In this document: piece after piece, positions 15,698 to 24,291 of the stretch | Layout of the letters: each line of letters begins with the position of its first letter | How positions within the stretch are numbered: the first letter of the stretch is position 1 | DNA from: Parcubacteria group bacterium | GTDB lineage: Bacteria > Patescibacteriota > Minisyncoccia > Moranbacterales > JAKLHP01 | Assembly: GCA_041657845.1 (NCBI GenBank) | Contig: JBBABD010000007.1 | Location: 1 to 41,769, forward strand | Length of the DNA stretch: 41,769 bases | Reading direction: 5' to 3' | The notes under the pieces: model-generated | The model's database searches: none | The model's input: the letters and a program-made list of their open reading frames with translations, nothing else | What the model was told of the DNA's origin: nothing | Translations under genes and position numbers: made by a program

Positions 15698-16897
15698 TTA
15701 TTTGTATCTTAAAGCGTCCAACGGGTCAATCTTACTGGCGCGCCTGGCAGGAATAATTCCTGTCGCAAAACCGACAAACGCAGCAAAAATAACAATGAGC
15801 CCCATAAACCAAGCGGGACTATAGAACAAACTTACTGCCTGCCCTCCCATACGAGTTGCAACCACATTGACTATTCCATTGAAAACAAGCCCTTCCACCA
15901 GCCCCACGACAATTCCGCCTAGTCCTCCAAGGAAACCCATTATCGTTGATTCCATAATAAACATCATAGAAACTGAAAAGTTTGAGGCTCCAATTGACTT
16001 CATTATTCCCAATTCATTTGTTCTCTCTAAAAGAGCAATGGTCATAGTATTAAACATTCCGATTGCGCTCACCACTAAAGCGATTACTCCGAAACACATA
16101 AGTACGATCTGCACCACTCTAAACACTTTATTGGCCTGATCAACCGTATCAGAAAGAGATGAAACGGAAAATCCCTTTTCAACTATTGCATCGCGGACAA
16201 TATTCATTTTCCCATCCGAAGAGCATCTGACTTTCGCTCCGTCATAACTCTCTACTTCTATTTCGCTTAAAGAATCGGAGTGAATATAAACAACATTTTC
16301 ATCGCTTTCAACAATTCCTATTATAACATACCTTTTATTTAGAACTGGGATTTGCGCTTTTTCAGCTTCCGCATCGGATTCATTCCTGGGAATAAAAGAG
16401 GAAAAAATAATTTCTTTTCCAATTATAGAATCAGCATCGCTTCCAAAAAGCTGGACTACGGAAGAAGCAACTACTATCCCTTCCTTATTGTCATCGCTAA
16501 GCGGATCTCCCTTTATAATTTTATATCCTCCCAAGCGAAGAAATGAAGGTTGCGTCCCTATCACAACTAAATCCGCCGACAAATCATTCATTTGCCCTCT
16601 TGATGACAAGCTGAATGATTTGCTCACCTCCGCTACTCCATCCATACTTTCAATTTCACTGATTGCCTCCCGATTCAAATCTAACTCCGATGACTTGTTT
16701 TTTGCAATATCCAAAGTGAGCAACGAATCAGAAGTTGTTATTTTTTCCAGAAGAGTCCTCTGCAGTCCGTACCCCAAAGAAACCAGAAATAAAATAGCAG
16801 CGATCCCCACGCTCATTCCTAAAATAGTAAGCAGCGTTCGAGAAGTTCTCGCCTTGAACATTCTAGTTGAAAGTTTTAGAAGATCGAAAAATTTCAT
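15698..16897 (-). CDS. ABC transporter permease, MacB/FtsX family
   Basis: The 399-residue protein has the MacB-type layout. An N-terminal helix (TRTLLTILGMSVGIAAILFLVSLG) is followed by an extracytoplasmic domain of about 200 residues. Three C-terminal helices follow, with the loop LERTNELGIMKSIGAS after the second helix and the ending PARRASKIDPLDALRYK. Such permeases work mechanically with an ATPase to export lipopeptides or proteins or to act on the envelope. Its partner ATPase is four bases upstream. Confidence 0.88.
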   Translation of the reverse strand: MKFFDLLKLSTRMFKARTSRTLLTILGMSVGIAAILFLVSLGYGLQRTLLEKITTSDSLLTLDIAKNKSSELDLNREAISEIESMDGVAEVSKSFSLSSRGQMNDLSADLVVIGTQPSFLRLGGYKIIKGDPLSDDNKEGIVVASSVVQLFGSDADSIIGKEIIFSSFIPRNESDAEAEKAQIPVLNKRYVIIGIVESDENVVYIHSDSLSEIEVESYDGAKVRCSSDGKMNIVRDAIVEKGFSVSSLSDTVDQANKVFRVVQIVLMCFGVIALVVSAIGMFNTMTIALLERTNELGIMKSIGASNFSVSMMFIMESTIMGFLGGLGGIVVGLVEGLVFNGIVNVVATRMGGQAVSLFYSPAWFMGLIVIFAAFVGFATGIIPARRASKIDPLDALRYK

Positions 16898-16901
16898 TTA
16901 T

Positions 16902-18212
16902 TTAATTTAAATAACCTAATAACATAATTATTTCTATTTCTCTCGCTATCCTTTCGGAAGTATTTTTATAAATTCCTAATCCTCCCATAATCCTGGAAAG
17001 ATCTATTATTTTTTTCATTCCAATAAAATCAATTTTATTTTCAATTCTATCTTTAAGTATAAGAGCAAAGCGCTTTTTCATTTCCGGATCAAAATTCAAA
17101 TCAAAGAAATCAATAATATATTCGGAAAGAATTTCCGGGGATTTTTCCGGATCATTCCTTACAAAATCCGCCTGCTTAACAATTTCCCTCGCTCTTTGAG
17201 CAAAAGACCTTGCCCTTCTTTTGTCCCAGTTGGCTCCTCCGTCTGATTCATTTTTGTCCAGTCCATCTGCCAAAGATTTCTCATCGATATTTTTATAGAG
17301 AAACTCGACAAGCAATCTGTCAGCTTTTCCTAATTGTTCCTCCGTAAGCTCAGAAATGATATGGGAAAGTAATTGGCGAGATTTATATGGGATAAGAAGA
17401 GTTCCGACTTGCTGGGGAGTAAGACTTTTAAAAGCTCTCATTAAAATTCGAAGCTCTGGAGATATGTTTTTAGCCATATCGGTCATATCTTTCTCGGCTG
17501 CTTCAGGAGGCCTCTTCTCCGTATTAATCTCTTCATTAATAATTTTTCCATCCCGCATTGTTATTATGCGATCTCCATAATGCAAATGTTCTGCATTGTG
17601 CGTTACCAGTATTATGGTTTTTTTATCAACTTCGTTCAGTTCCTTGATTATTTTCATCACATTCAATGACGATTCACTGTCCAAATTTCCAACCGGTTCG
17701 TCGGCCAATATTATTTTCGGATTATTGATAAGCGACCTGGCAATAGCTACTCTTTGTTTTTGTCCTCCGGATAGCTGATTGGGAAATTTATGAGCTTGTT
17801 CGGCAATTCCGAATCTTTGAAGAAGCCTCATCGCCTCTCCCTTTCGCTCTTTTAAAGAAGCCCCTTTAAATGTCATCGGAAGACAGATGTTATCAATAAC
17901 GCTTAAAGATTCAATAAGATAGAAAGCCTGGAAAATCATTCCGATAACATCTTGGTGGACTTCAAGCTTGTCTTGCATTTTCATTTTTGAAAGCGGTTTT
18001 CCGTTGATGCTTATTTCTCCCGAAGTTGGAATCTGAAGTCCCGCAATTGAATACATCAAAGTTGATTTCCCGCAACCCGAAGGCCCATGAACAATAAGAT
18101 ATTCTTGAGGAAAAATTTCAAGATTAACACCGTCAAGGGAGCGGACTTCGTTCGATTTCCCTTGATTATAAATAACCTTTAACTGCTCGGCCTTGATTAT
18201 TGAGTTTTCCAT
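16902..18212 (-). CDS. ABC transporter ATP-binding protein with ~200-residue C-terminal extension
   Basis: Residues 1-225 are a MacB/LolD-type ATPase with Walker A GPSGCGKST, the Q-loop, signature LSGGQKQRVAIARSL, Walker B IILADEP and the switch His in LVTHNAEH. After residue 230 comes a helical, charged extension not found in normal LolD-type ATPases (SPELRILMRAFKSLTPQQVG..., SFAQRAREIVKQADFV...). I do not recognise it. It may regulate the ATPase or dock another partner. The gene pairs with the MacB-like permease downstream. Confidence 0.88.
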   Translation of the reverse strand: MENSIIKAEQLKVIYNQGKSNEVRSLDGVNLEIFPQEYLIVHGPSGCGKSTLMYSIAGLQIPTSGEISINGKPLSKMKMQDKLEVHQDVIGMIFQAFYLIESLSVIDNICLPMTFKGASLKERKGEAMRLLQRFGIAEQAHKFPNQLSGGQKQRVAIARSLINNPKIILADEPVGNLDSESSLNVMKIIKELNEVDKKTIILVTHNAEHLHYGDRIITMRDGKIINEEINTEKRPPEAAEKDMTDMAKNISPELRILMRAFKSLTPQQVGTLLIPYKSRQLLSHIISELTEEQLGKADRLLVEFLYKNIDEKSLADGLDKNESDGGANWDKRRARSFAQRAREIVKQADFVRNDPEKSPEILSEYIIDFFDLNFDPEMKKRFALILKDRIENKIDFIGMKKIIDLSRIMGGLGIYKNTSERIAREIEIIMLLGYLN

Positions 18213-18253
18213 ATTACTTTCAAAAGAAAGCTGCGACCATTTTTTATTTTATA

Positions 18254-18262
18254 ATTATAACA
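18254..18262 (-). promoter_or_regulatory. Extended -10 promoter for the ABC ATPase/permease/folD operon
   Basis: On the minus strand TGTTATAAT is a perfect extended -10 element (TG, one base, TATAAT), 42 bases before the ABC ATPase start. The -35 region (TATGAA) is weak, as is usual for extended -10 promoters. Confidence 0.5.
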
Positions 18263-18277
18263 TACCGTATTAATTTT

Positions 18278-19255
18278 TCATATAATTTGCTGTTTGGAAT
18301 CTAAAAATATTTTTTTAATTTCCTCCCCATTTTTTGCTTTCATTAAATTTTCCCGTATCTCCTTCGCGCCTTCAAATCCGGAAATATAACATTTAAAATA
18401 TTTTCTAAAATTCCCGAATTTTCTTATATTTTTATAATGTTTTTCAAATAAGATTGCATGTTTAACTAGCATCTTTAGCTTATCGTCTTTCGAAATTTCT
18501 TTTTTATTTTTATCAAATATCCAGGAATTGTTCAATATTTCCCTGCCGATCATTATCCCATCCGCCCCTGATTTTTCCGCTTTCATCCTTCCTTCTTCCA
18601 TATTTTTCACATCTCCGTTTCCTATTATGATAATTCCGCTGCCCCTCATGATCCTTACTGCTTCGGAAATATTTTTCCAATCGGAAGTTCCTCCATATTT
18701 CTGTTTGGCAGTTCTTCCGTGAAGGCATATCGCAGACGGTTTTTCCCTGGCCAATTCCATAATCCAATCGTTCATTTCATCGCTCTTATAAAATCCGACT
18801 CTGGTTTTTACCGATACCGGAATCCGCCGGCTGGCAGACTGGGCGCCTCTTTTTGTTGCTCTGATAATTTCCCGCGCTAGCTTTGGATTTTTAATTAACT
18901 GGGCCCCTGCGCCTTGCTTCAAAACATCTTTGTCGGGACAGCCCATATTGATATCGATCCCGTCGAAACCAAGCTTGGCCATAATTTTTGCCGACTCAAA
19001 AAACTTCTCCGGATCTTTCCCGAAAAGCTGAATCACAATCGGTTTTTCTTTTTCGGTAAAATTGATATTGGGAGTGGAAAGCAAATTATTTTTTCCCACG
19101 CTGCATAATCCGTCAACAGAAACGAACCAGGTATAAAAAACATCCGGCTTTCCGCATTCGGAAACAATTTGCCGAAAAGGAGAATCGGTAATATCCAGCA
19201 TCGGCGCCAAAGCGAAAAACGGCTTTGGCAATTTTTTCCAAAAATTATCATTCAT
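18278..19255 (-). CDS. dus: tRNA-dihydrouridine synthase
   Basis: The 325-residue flavoenzyme reduces uridines in the tRNA D-loop. It shows the Dus motifs LAPMLDITDSPFRQ, PIVIQLFGKDPEKF, GIDINMGCPDKDV with the catalytic Cys followed by GAGAQLIKNP, SVKTRVGFYK, ICLHGRTAKQKYGG, GNGDVKN and GADGIMIGREIL. The subtype cannot be told from motifs alone. The C-terminal helical domain is present. It lies 65 bases upstream of the ABC ATPase gene. Confidence 0.93.
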   Translation of the reverse strand: MNDNFWKKLPKPFFALAPMLDITDSPFRQIVSECGKPDVFYTWFVSVDGLCSVGKNNLLSTPNINFTEKEKPIVIQLFGKDPEKFFESAKIMAKLGFDGIDINMGCPDKDVLKQGAGAQLIKNPKLAREIIRATKRGAQSASRRIPVSVKTRVGFYKSDEMNDWIMELAREKPSAICLHGRTAKQKYGGTSDWKNISEAVRIMRGSGIIIIGNGDVKNMEEGRMKAEKSGADGIMIGREILNNSWIFDKNKKEISKDDKLKMLVKHAILFEKHYKNIRKFGNFRKYFKCYISGFEGAKEIRENLMKAKNGEEIKKIFLDSKQQII

Positions 19256-19395
19256 AAAAACAGCCTATCAAAATTAACCAAAAAAGAAAAGTAATGTACA
19301 ATTTGCATTTTTACGGTTAACGAAAAAATCGACAGTTTAATGCCGACTTTTAATACAATAAAACGCTAGCGCCTTTAATATATTTCTTAGTTAAT

Positions 19396-19566
19396 TTATT
19401 TAATTCTTTTATCAATATTAAGCTGATAATAGAAGTCCGCAGAATCTACTATATTTCTGGCAGCTTTCAGAGAAAACCAAGCCACAAAAACACTCAGCGC
19501 CATAACTATTATTAAAGCCAAGCCTCCCGAAATATTTCTACTTAAATCAAATTTGTAATTACGCAT
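19396..19566 (-). CDS. Small single-pass membrane protein
   Basis: From the ATG at 19564-19566 this is a 56-residue protein. A short basic N-terminus (MRNYKFDLSRNISGG) is followed by one hydrophobic helix (LALIIVMALSVFVAWFSL) and a polar tail (KAARNIVDSADFYYQLNID). A longer frame of 67 residues could start at 19599, but its extra residues look like read-through upstream sequence. I do not recognise a family. It lies between dus and an exported Cys-rich protein. The 140 bases between it and dus hold nothing recognisable. Confidence 0.5.
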   Translation of the reverse strand: MRNYKFDLSRNISGGLALIIVMALSVFVAWFSLKAARNIVDSADFYYQLNIDKRIK

Positions 19567-19616
19567 AAAAAATATCACGATTAATTTTAAGTATACCATA
19601 AAAAATTCAAATCAAA

Positions 19617-19640
19617 AAAAGACGGCCTTTGCCATCTTTA
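19617..19640 (-). terminator. Rho-independent terminator after the 19646-20392 gene
   Basis: On the minus strand AAGATGGC pairs with GCCGTCTT (one G-U pair) around a short loop and is followed by a run of T. It begins six bases past the stop codon of the upstream gene. Confidence 0.6.
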
Positions 19641-19645
19641 TTTTT

Positions 19646-20392
19646 TTATTTCGGACCCTTGAGCATAATGCTGTATCCCTTGGCATCATAAACACATCCC
19701 GGTTTGGGCCATTCATCCGGATCGGGACAGCAATCTTCATCCATATGCTTTCCTTTGGTGTCGCTTTTGGACGGATGTCCGTAATTTGATTCAGGGCAAG
19801 ATAGCTTTACAACCTTAGGCTTCAAATTAACCAATCTGGATCTATCCTCTCTTTCCTTTGCTTGCGCTATCTCCTTAACTTTTTCTTCATCATCTTTTCC
19901 GCAAAGATCAGAAGATCTTTTTTGATCTTTATCTTCCTCGCACAACTCTCCAGGAGTTTTTAACTTATATTCATTAGCAGCTTTCATATCCGCTTTTTTT
20001 TCATTCGATTCATTTTTTTCAACATCAACAACTTCCTTGGCTGTTTCTTTCGTCTCAATAGTTTCCTTGGTCTGGGCATTGGTAATTCCGGAATCATCGG
20101 AGCGCGCAATAGGAATAGCGCTTCTGTCTCCCAGCCAAATTGCAGACACAATTATAAAAACGACTACCGAGAAAACTTTTAATTCTTCGCTAAAAGAATC
20201 TCTGACTTTGAAATTATTAATAAATTTCAAGATGCTTTCATATTCTTTTTCTTTGTTTTTTATCTTTTTTATTTCCTTTGCAAAAAAATTTTCTAACGCT
20301 TTCAAAAAAACATCCATATCCAAGAATAATAAATTACAGAAATTTTGTTCTTTTTTTGTTGCTTTATCGCTCATATTTCTTAACCAAACCAT
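19646..20392 (-). CDS. Membrane-anchored protein with Cys-rich extracytoplasmic tail (unknown)
   Basis: The 248-residue frame has a Lys/Glu-rich cytoplasmic N-terminus and one membrane helix at about 70-88 (VFSVVVFIIVSAIWLG). A long charged linker rich in Glu, Lys and Thr follows. The C-terminus has paired cysteines (LCEEDKDQKRSSDLCG; LSCPESNYGH; DEDCCPDPDEWPKPGC). The motif DEDCCPDPDEWPKPGC looks like a compact disulfide-bonded module. A second Met at residue 7 (MSDKATKKEQ) may be the real start. I do not recognise the family. A terminator follows, so it is probably a single-gene unit. Confidence 0.6.
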   Translation of the reverse strand: MVWLRNMSDKATKKEQNFCNLLFLDMDVFLKALENFFAKEIKKIKNKEKEYESILKFINNFKVRDSFSEELKVFSVVVFIIVSAIWLGDRSAIPIARSDDSGITNAQTKETIETKETAKEVVDVEKNESNEKKADMKAANEYKLKTPGELCEEDKDQKRSSDLCGKDDEEKVKEIAQAKEREDRSRLVNLKPKVVKLSCPESNYGHPSKSDTKGKHMDEDCCPDPDEWPKPGCVYDAKGYSIMLKGPK

Positions 20393-20417
20393 TACTTAAT
20401 ATTTTACCTTATTAAAG

Positions 20418-20446
20418 CAAAAAAATAAACAGGTTTCTACCCGTTT
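20418..20446 (-). terminator. Probable terminator of the ECF sigma-MacAB operon
   Basis: On the minus strand AAACGGG pairs with CCTGTTT (one G-U pair) and is followed by A and a T run. It lies about 140 bases beyond the stop codon of the MacB-like permease and upstream of the next gene. The 140 bases in between contain no gene. Confidence 0.5.
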
Positions 20447-20587
20447 AATTTAATTATAGCACAAAAAAATGCCTTTGTCCAGTAAAAATTAATTAAAAGT
20501 TAATTGAAACACACATACAGGCATGGATCAATCCAGTCTGATTTTGTGTATAATAGTTTGGTTAATTTTTAATTTCAAATTTTTAAT

Positions 20588-21805
20588 TTACTCGTATCTT
20601 AGCGCTTCAATCGGACTGAGATTCGCCGCACGACGAGCCGGATAAAATCCAAACACAATTCCCACCCCGGCTGAAACTCCGAAAGCCAAGAGAACCGATG
20701 ATAAAGTAACTTGCGTTTTAAGACTGCTGACAAAACTTGAAATAACAATCGATGTAATCCAGCCGAGTAAAACTCCAACTGCTCCGCCAAAAAAAGTCAG
20801 CATTACTGCTTCGGCCAAAAATTGCAAATTTATGTAAACTTTTTTTATGCCAACTGCTTTTCGAAGGCCTATTTCCCTGGTTCTTTCGGTAACGGTTGTC
20901 AGCATCATGTTCATAATTCCAATTCCTCCAACCAAAAGAGAGATTCCCGCAATCGATGCCAAAAGTATTGTGAACGTGCTTGTGATGCTCGATGCAGTGG
21001 CAATAATATCCGCCTGATTCATAGTACTGAAATCAGCTTCTGCAGGATCGCTAATTTTGTGCCGCTTCAAAAGGAGATCCGTAATGTCATTTTGAACCGT
21101 AGTCATAGTAGTTTGATCCTGAGCGGCTATGCTGATATTGCTAACATAGGTATCGCCTGACAAGAAATGCTGAGCAGATGTTATGGGGACATACACATAA
21201 TCATCCGGATTGCTAAAACCGGAACCTCCTTTTAACTCCGTTACGCCAATAATTTGAAAATCAACTTTTCCAATGCGAATAGTTTGTCCGACCGGATCAA
21301 CGCCCGCGCCAAATAAATCGTCTCTCGTGGTAGGACCCAAAATTGCTACTTTAGCCGAAGATTTTATTTGTTGCTCGGTAATAAAAGCGCCTAAATCTAT
21401 TTTTACATTCCTCACATCAAGATAAGCCGGAACCGTTCCCACCACCTGAGTATTGGTATTATTTCCTTTGGCTGTGATTTGATAACGCTTTGAAACTTCC
21501 GGAGCCACTCCCTTTATGCTTTGTACTTCAGTTTCGATAGCGGTGGCATCTTCCATCGTCAAAGTTTGAGCGCTTCCCCTTCCTCCGCTTACCGCTCCTC
21601 CTTGCGAAGATCCCGGCATAACAATAATAAGATTAGAACCGATAGCTTCAATACTGCTTGAAATGGAATTTTTAGCGCCCTGCCCGATTGATATCATAGC
21701 AATAACCGAAGCGATTCCAATGACAATGCCCAAAATAGTGAGCCCTGATCTCACCTTGTTCCCCATCAGCGAACGAATTGTTTCTTTAAATAAATCAGCA
21801 AACAT
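20588..21805 (-). CDS. macB: MacB-like ABC transporter permease
   Basis: From the ATG at 21803-21805 the protein (405 residues) starts MFADLFKETIRSLMGNKVRSG, the normal MacB/FtsX N-terminus. The frame can be extended to 21874, but the extra residues (MKIIKLKIEKFIENC...) come from an AT-rich repeat and are rejected. The first helix (LTILGIVIGIASVIAMISIG) is followed by an extracytoplasmic domain with GSNLIIVMPG and the conserved GIGIMNMMLTTVTERTREIG loop region. The protein ends PARRAANLSPIEALRYE. It forms the export unit with the ATPase and MacA-like adaptor upstream. Confidence 0.9.
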   Translation of the reverse strand: MFADLFKETIRSLMGNKVRSGLTILGIVIGIASVIAMISIGQGAKNSISSSIEAIGSNLIIVMPGSSQGGAVSGGRGSAQTLTMEDATAIETEVQSIKGVAPEVSKRYQITAKGNNTNTQVVGTVPAYLDVRNVKIDLGAFITEQQIKSSAKVAILGPTTRDDLFGAGVDPVGQTIRIGKVDFQIIGVTELKGGSGFSNPDDYVYVPITSAQHFLSGDTYVSNISIAAQDQTTMTTVQNDITDLLLKRHKISDPAEADFSTMNQADIIATASSITSTFTILLASIAGISLLVGGIGIMNMMLTTVTERTREIGLRKAVGIKKVYINLQFLAEAVMLTFFGGAVGVLLGWITSIVISSFVSSLKTQVTLSSVLLAFGVSAGVGIVFGFYPARRAANLSPIEALRYE

Positions 21806-21810
21806 TAAAT

Positions 21811-21925
21811 AATTTACAATTTTCAATTTACAGTTTTCAATGAATTTTTCAATTTTCAATTTGATAATTTTCAAACATTGGAAATTGAGTCATTGTAAAT
21901 TTATTGTAAATTGATCATTGATCAT
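21811..21925. repeat. AT-rich repetitive spacer between MacB-like ATPase and permease genes
   Basis: The 127 bases between the two genes consist of repeated units related to TTTTCAATTT, TTTACAATTT and TTGATCATTGATCATTG in direct and inverted orientation. No gene is present. The repeats could fold into weak hairpins and reduce expression of the permease relative to the genes before it. Confidence 0.6.
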
Positions 21926-21932
21926 TGAAAAT

Positions 21933-22631
21933 CTAAACAACGTGATCATTGGGAACATTCTTCTCATCTTTTTCAATCGCTCCGTCTCGAATATGGATTA
22001 TCCTATTAGCGCAATCAGCTACATCCATTTCATGAGTTATTAAAATTATAGTGTGCCCTTTCCTGTTCAGTTCTTTTAACGCCTCCATAATAATATGGCT
22101 GGTTTTTGTATCCAAATTGCCTGTCGGCTCATCGGCCAATATGATTGAAGGATTGTTTATGAGCGACCTGGCGATAGCTACTCTTTGCATTTGTCCTCCG
22201 GATAATTGATTGGAGAGATTCATAAACTTGCTCTCTTCCATCCCCGCATATTTCAGACATTCTTTTGCTCTGCTGATTCGTTCTTCTTTGGTTGTCCCTG
22301 TATACAAAAGCGGGAGCATGACATTCTGGAGAACGGAGGTCCTTGGCAACAAATTGAAAGACTGGAAAACAAATCCTATTTTATTTCTGCGAAGATCGGA
22401 AAGCTCATCGTCGTTTAGCTGCGAAACTTCATTCCCGTCTAAAAAATATTCACCGCTAGTCGGAGTATCGAGAGCCCCCAGAATATGCATCAGCGTTGAT
22501 TTCCCCGATCCCGATGGTCCAATTATGGAAACGAATTCTCCTTCATTAATATGAAAAGAAACATCATTAAGAGCAATCGTCTCAACATCTCCGTTTCTAT
22601 AAATTTTAGTAAGGTTTTTACAAGAAATCAT
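21933..22631 (-). CDS. MacB-like ABC transporter ATP-binding protein
   Basis: The 232-residue protein has Walker A IGPSGSGKST, the Q-loop FVFQSFNLLPRTSVLQNVMLP, signature LSGGQMQRVAIARSL, Walker B IILADEPTGNLD and the switch His in LITHEMD. This is the LolD/MacB ATPase type. It powers the permease encoded next, working with the MacA-like adaptor encoded six bases upstream. Confidence 0.93.
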   Translation of the reverse strand: MISCKNLTKIYRNGDVETIALNDVSFHINEGEFVSIIGPSGSGKSTLMHILGALDTPTSGEYFLDGNEVSQLNDDELSDLRRNKIGFVFQSFNLLPRTSVLQNVMLPLLYTGTTKEERISRAKECLKYAGMEESKFMNLSNQLSGGQMQRVAIARSLINNPSIILADEPTGNLDTKTSHIIMEALKELNRKGHTIILITHEMDVADCANRIIHIRDGAIEKDEKNVPNDHVV

Positions 22632-22637
22632 AATAAT

Positions 22638-23804
22638 TTAGTGTCCGAATCCGCCAAGTCCTCCTCTGTTCGATGAAGTAGAAGCTGTCGCCGAAGACGA
22701 ACCTGAAGTAATTGTTTGAGTAACAATATTGTCTCCTGCGCTTATGCCGCTAACGATTTCCGTTTCTGTGTTATTGGAAGATCCGACTTTGACTGTTTTG
22801 TTTTCCGGCGATCCATTAACCAGCGCTTGAACATAGGAACTTCCATTTTTAGTTTTCACTGCGCTGCTGGAAACTATAACAACATTCTGTTTAACGTCAG
22901 TTATGATTGAAGCCGAAACACTCATTTCCGGTTTAATTCTTGGGTCAAGAGTATCAAAGCCAATTGTGACATTAAACGTAACAACTCCTGAAGTCAGAGT
23001 TCCCAATGAATCCATTTTTTCCACTTTTCCGGATTCGGAAAGACCTTCAATGGCACTGAATGTCAGCATCACTTTTTGGCCAATGACAACATTGGGAATA
23101 TCAACTTCATTCACTTGAACTTGAGCTTTAAGTGTTCCCAAATCTCCAATAATTATTGGGATTTGCCGGGAGCTTCCCGAAGAAAGCTTGCTTAAGTCAT
23201 CTCCGTTTTTAATATTAATTGCATTTACCGTACCTGAAATCGGAGCCGTTACTCTGCTATCGGCATAATTTGATTTTTCATTTTGATAGCTCTGCGCTGC
23301 ATATTTTATATTTTCCTCGGCCACCGTTACTGAAATTTCTGCCGCTTCGAGTTTTTTCTTAAGTGAAGATTTGGTGCTTGAACTGGCATCATCATAATTA
23401 GTTTTAGCATCTTTTTTGCTCGCTTTAGCTGTTTCAAGAGATGCCAGCGATTGCAAATATGAAGAATGAGCCTTGGTAACATTTGCGCTCAAATCATCGT
23501 TTTTTATGTTGAACAAAAATTGTCCTTTTTCCACTTTTTCCCCGACGGATACCGAAAGATTGGCCACTGTTCCGGTAATAGTCGGGTCGACATTAGCGCT
23601 ATTGTCTACAATCACATTTCCCGATCCGGAAACGGAAGTAGTTAATGTTCCTTTTTCCGCAACTGCCGTTTTGTATTGCACGGCAGTGCTTCCCGATTTT
23701 GATTTGCTGTACCAATAGTATCCCCCGGCTATCAGCACAATAATTATCACAATAGAAACGTACTTATGTTTCTTAAATATGCCTATCATTTTATTGTTGA
23801 TCAT
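22638..23804 (-). CDS. macA: MacA/HlyD-like adaptor protein of the ABC export system
   Basis: The 388-residue protein has an N-terminal membrane anchor (YVSIVIIIVLIAGGYYWY) and a lipoyl-like half (GTVANLSVSVGEKVEKGQFLF). A coiled-coil hairpin follows (LASLETAKASKKDAKTNY... to AEENIKYAAQSYQNEKSNY), then the second lipoyl half (SRVTAPISGTVNAINIKNGD) and beta-barrel domains. The C-terminus is Ser/Gly-rich (SGSSSATASTSSNRGGLGGFGH). In diderms such adaptors bridge to an outer-membrane channel. Here, where no outer membrane is expected, it more likely guides substrate through the cell wall, as in Gram-positive MacAB-like exporters. Its start overlaps the preceding gene by 14 bases. Confidence 0.9.
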   Translation of the reverse strand: MINNKMIGIFKKHKYVSIVIIIVLIAGGYYWYSKSKSGSTAVQYKTAVAEKGTLTTSVSGSGNVIVDNSANVDPTITGTVANLSVSVGEKVEKGQFLFNIKNDDLSANVTKAHSSYLQSLASLETAKASKKDAKTNYDDASSSTKSSLKKKLEAAEISVTVAEENIKYAAQSYQNEKSNYADSRVTAPISGTVNAINIKNGDDLSKLSSGSSRQIPIIIGDLGTLKAQVQVNEVDIPNVVIGQKVMLTFSAIEGLSESGKVEKMDSLGTLTSGVVTFNVTIGFDTLDPRIKPEMSVSASIITDVKQNVVIVSSSAVKTKNGSSYVQALVNGSPENKTVKVGSSNNTETEIVSGISAGDNIVTQTITSGSSSATASTSSNRGGLGGFGH

Positions 23805-24285
23805 TATTCTGATTATTATTTGTATTTTTATCGAAGACTCTGATTAGGTCAGCATTAACAACTCCGCTGTCTCCCGGTTTTCCAATCACCACTATTTCTT
23901 CGTCATTCTTGAGATCTCCGATTTTAACGGTATCCCGTCCGAGGTTAATTATAGTTTTATCACTTACTGAAATAGTGTTTTCTTTTCCATCTCTGTCTTT
24001 TATAATTAGGCTGTTTTCCGAAATGGAAATTATTGTTCCAGCCACGCCATGCCCATTTCTCATTCCTCGTCCTTCAAACTCAGGAGGGAACGGCATCATC
24101 CCCATCGGACCAACGTGTTTTGATCCCATAAAATTCCTCTCGTAATTCTCTCCGAATTGAAATGAGAATTTGGCTTTGTGAAATCCGACTGCCGCTCCCA
24201 TTGCAAAACTGACCAGAGCAATAATGAAAATTCCCACGATTGCCGATGCGACTATAAACTTTTTTGACTTTAATATTTTTTCCAT
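23791..24285 (-). CDS. Membrane-anchored DUF5666-like protein
   Basis: The 164-residue protein has an N-terminal helix (FIVASAIVGIFIIALVSFAMGAAVGF) and a Gly/Met/Phe-rich linker (KHVGPMGMMPFPPEFEGRGM). A small beta domain follows (VAGTIISISENSLIIKDRDG, ISVSDKTIINLG, VKIGDLKNDEEIVVIGK) that resembles DUF5666/OB-type modules. It ends in a Asn/Gln-rich tail. It would sit outside the membrane. Lying between a small membrane protein downstream of the sigma factor and the MacA-like adaptor, it may act as a sensor or accessory of the export system. The function is not known. Confidence 0.7.
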   Translation of the reverse strand: MEKILKSKKFIVASAIVGIFIIALVSFAMGAAVGFHKAKFSFQFGENYERNFMGSKHVGPMGMMPFPPEFEGRGMRNGHGVAGTIISISENSLIIKDRDGKENTISVSDKTIINLGRDTVKIGDLKNDEEIVVIGKPGDSGVVNADLIRVFDKNTNNNQNNDQQ

Positions 24286-24291
24286 ATCTTT

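Noticed and set aside
21806..21874. Longer N-terminus for the MacB-like permease
   Set aside because: The extra residues come from an AT-rich intergenic repeat, while MFADLFKETIRSL is the usual start of the family.
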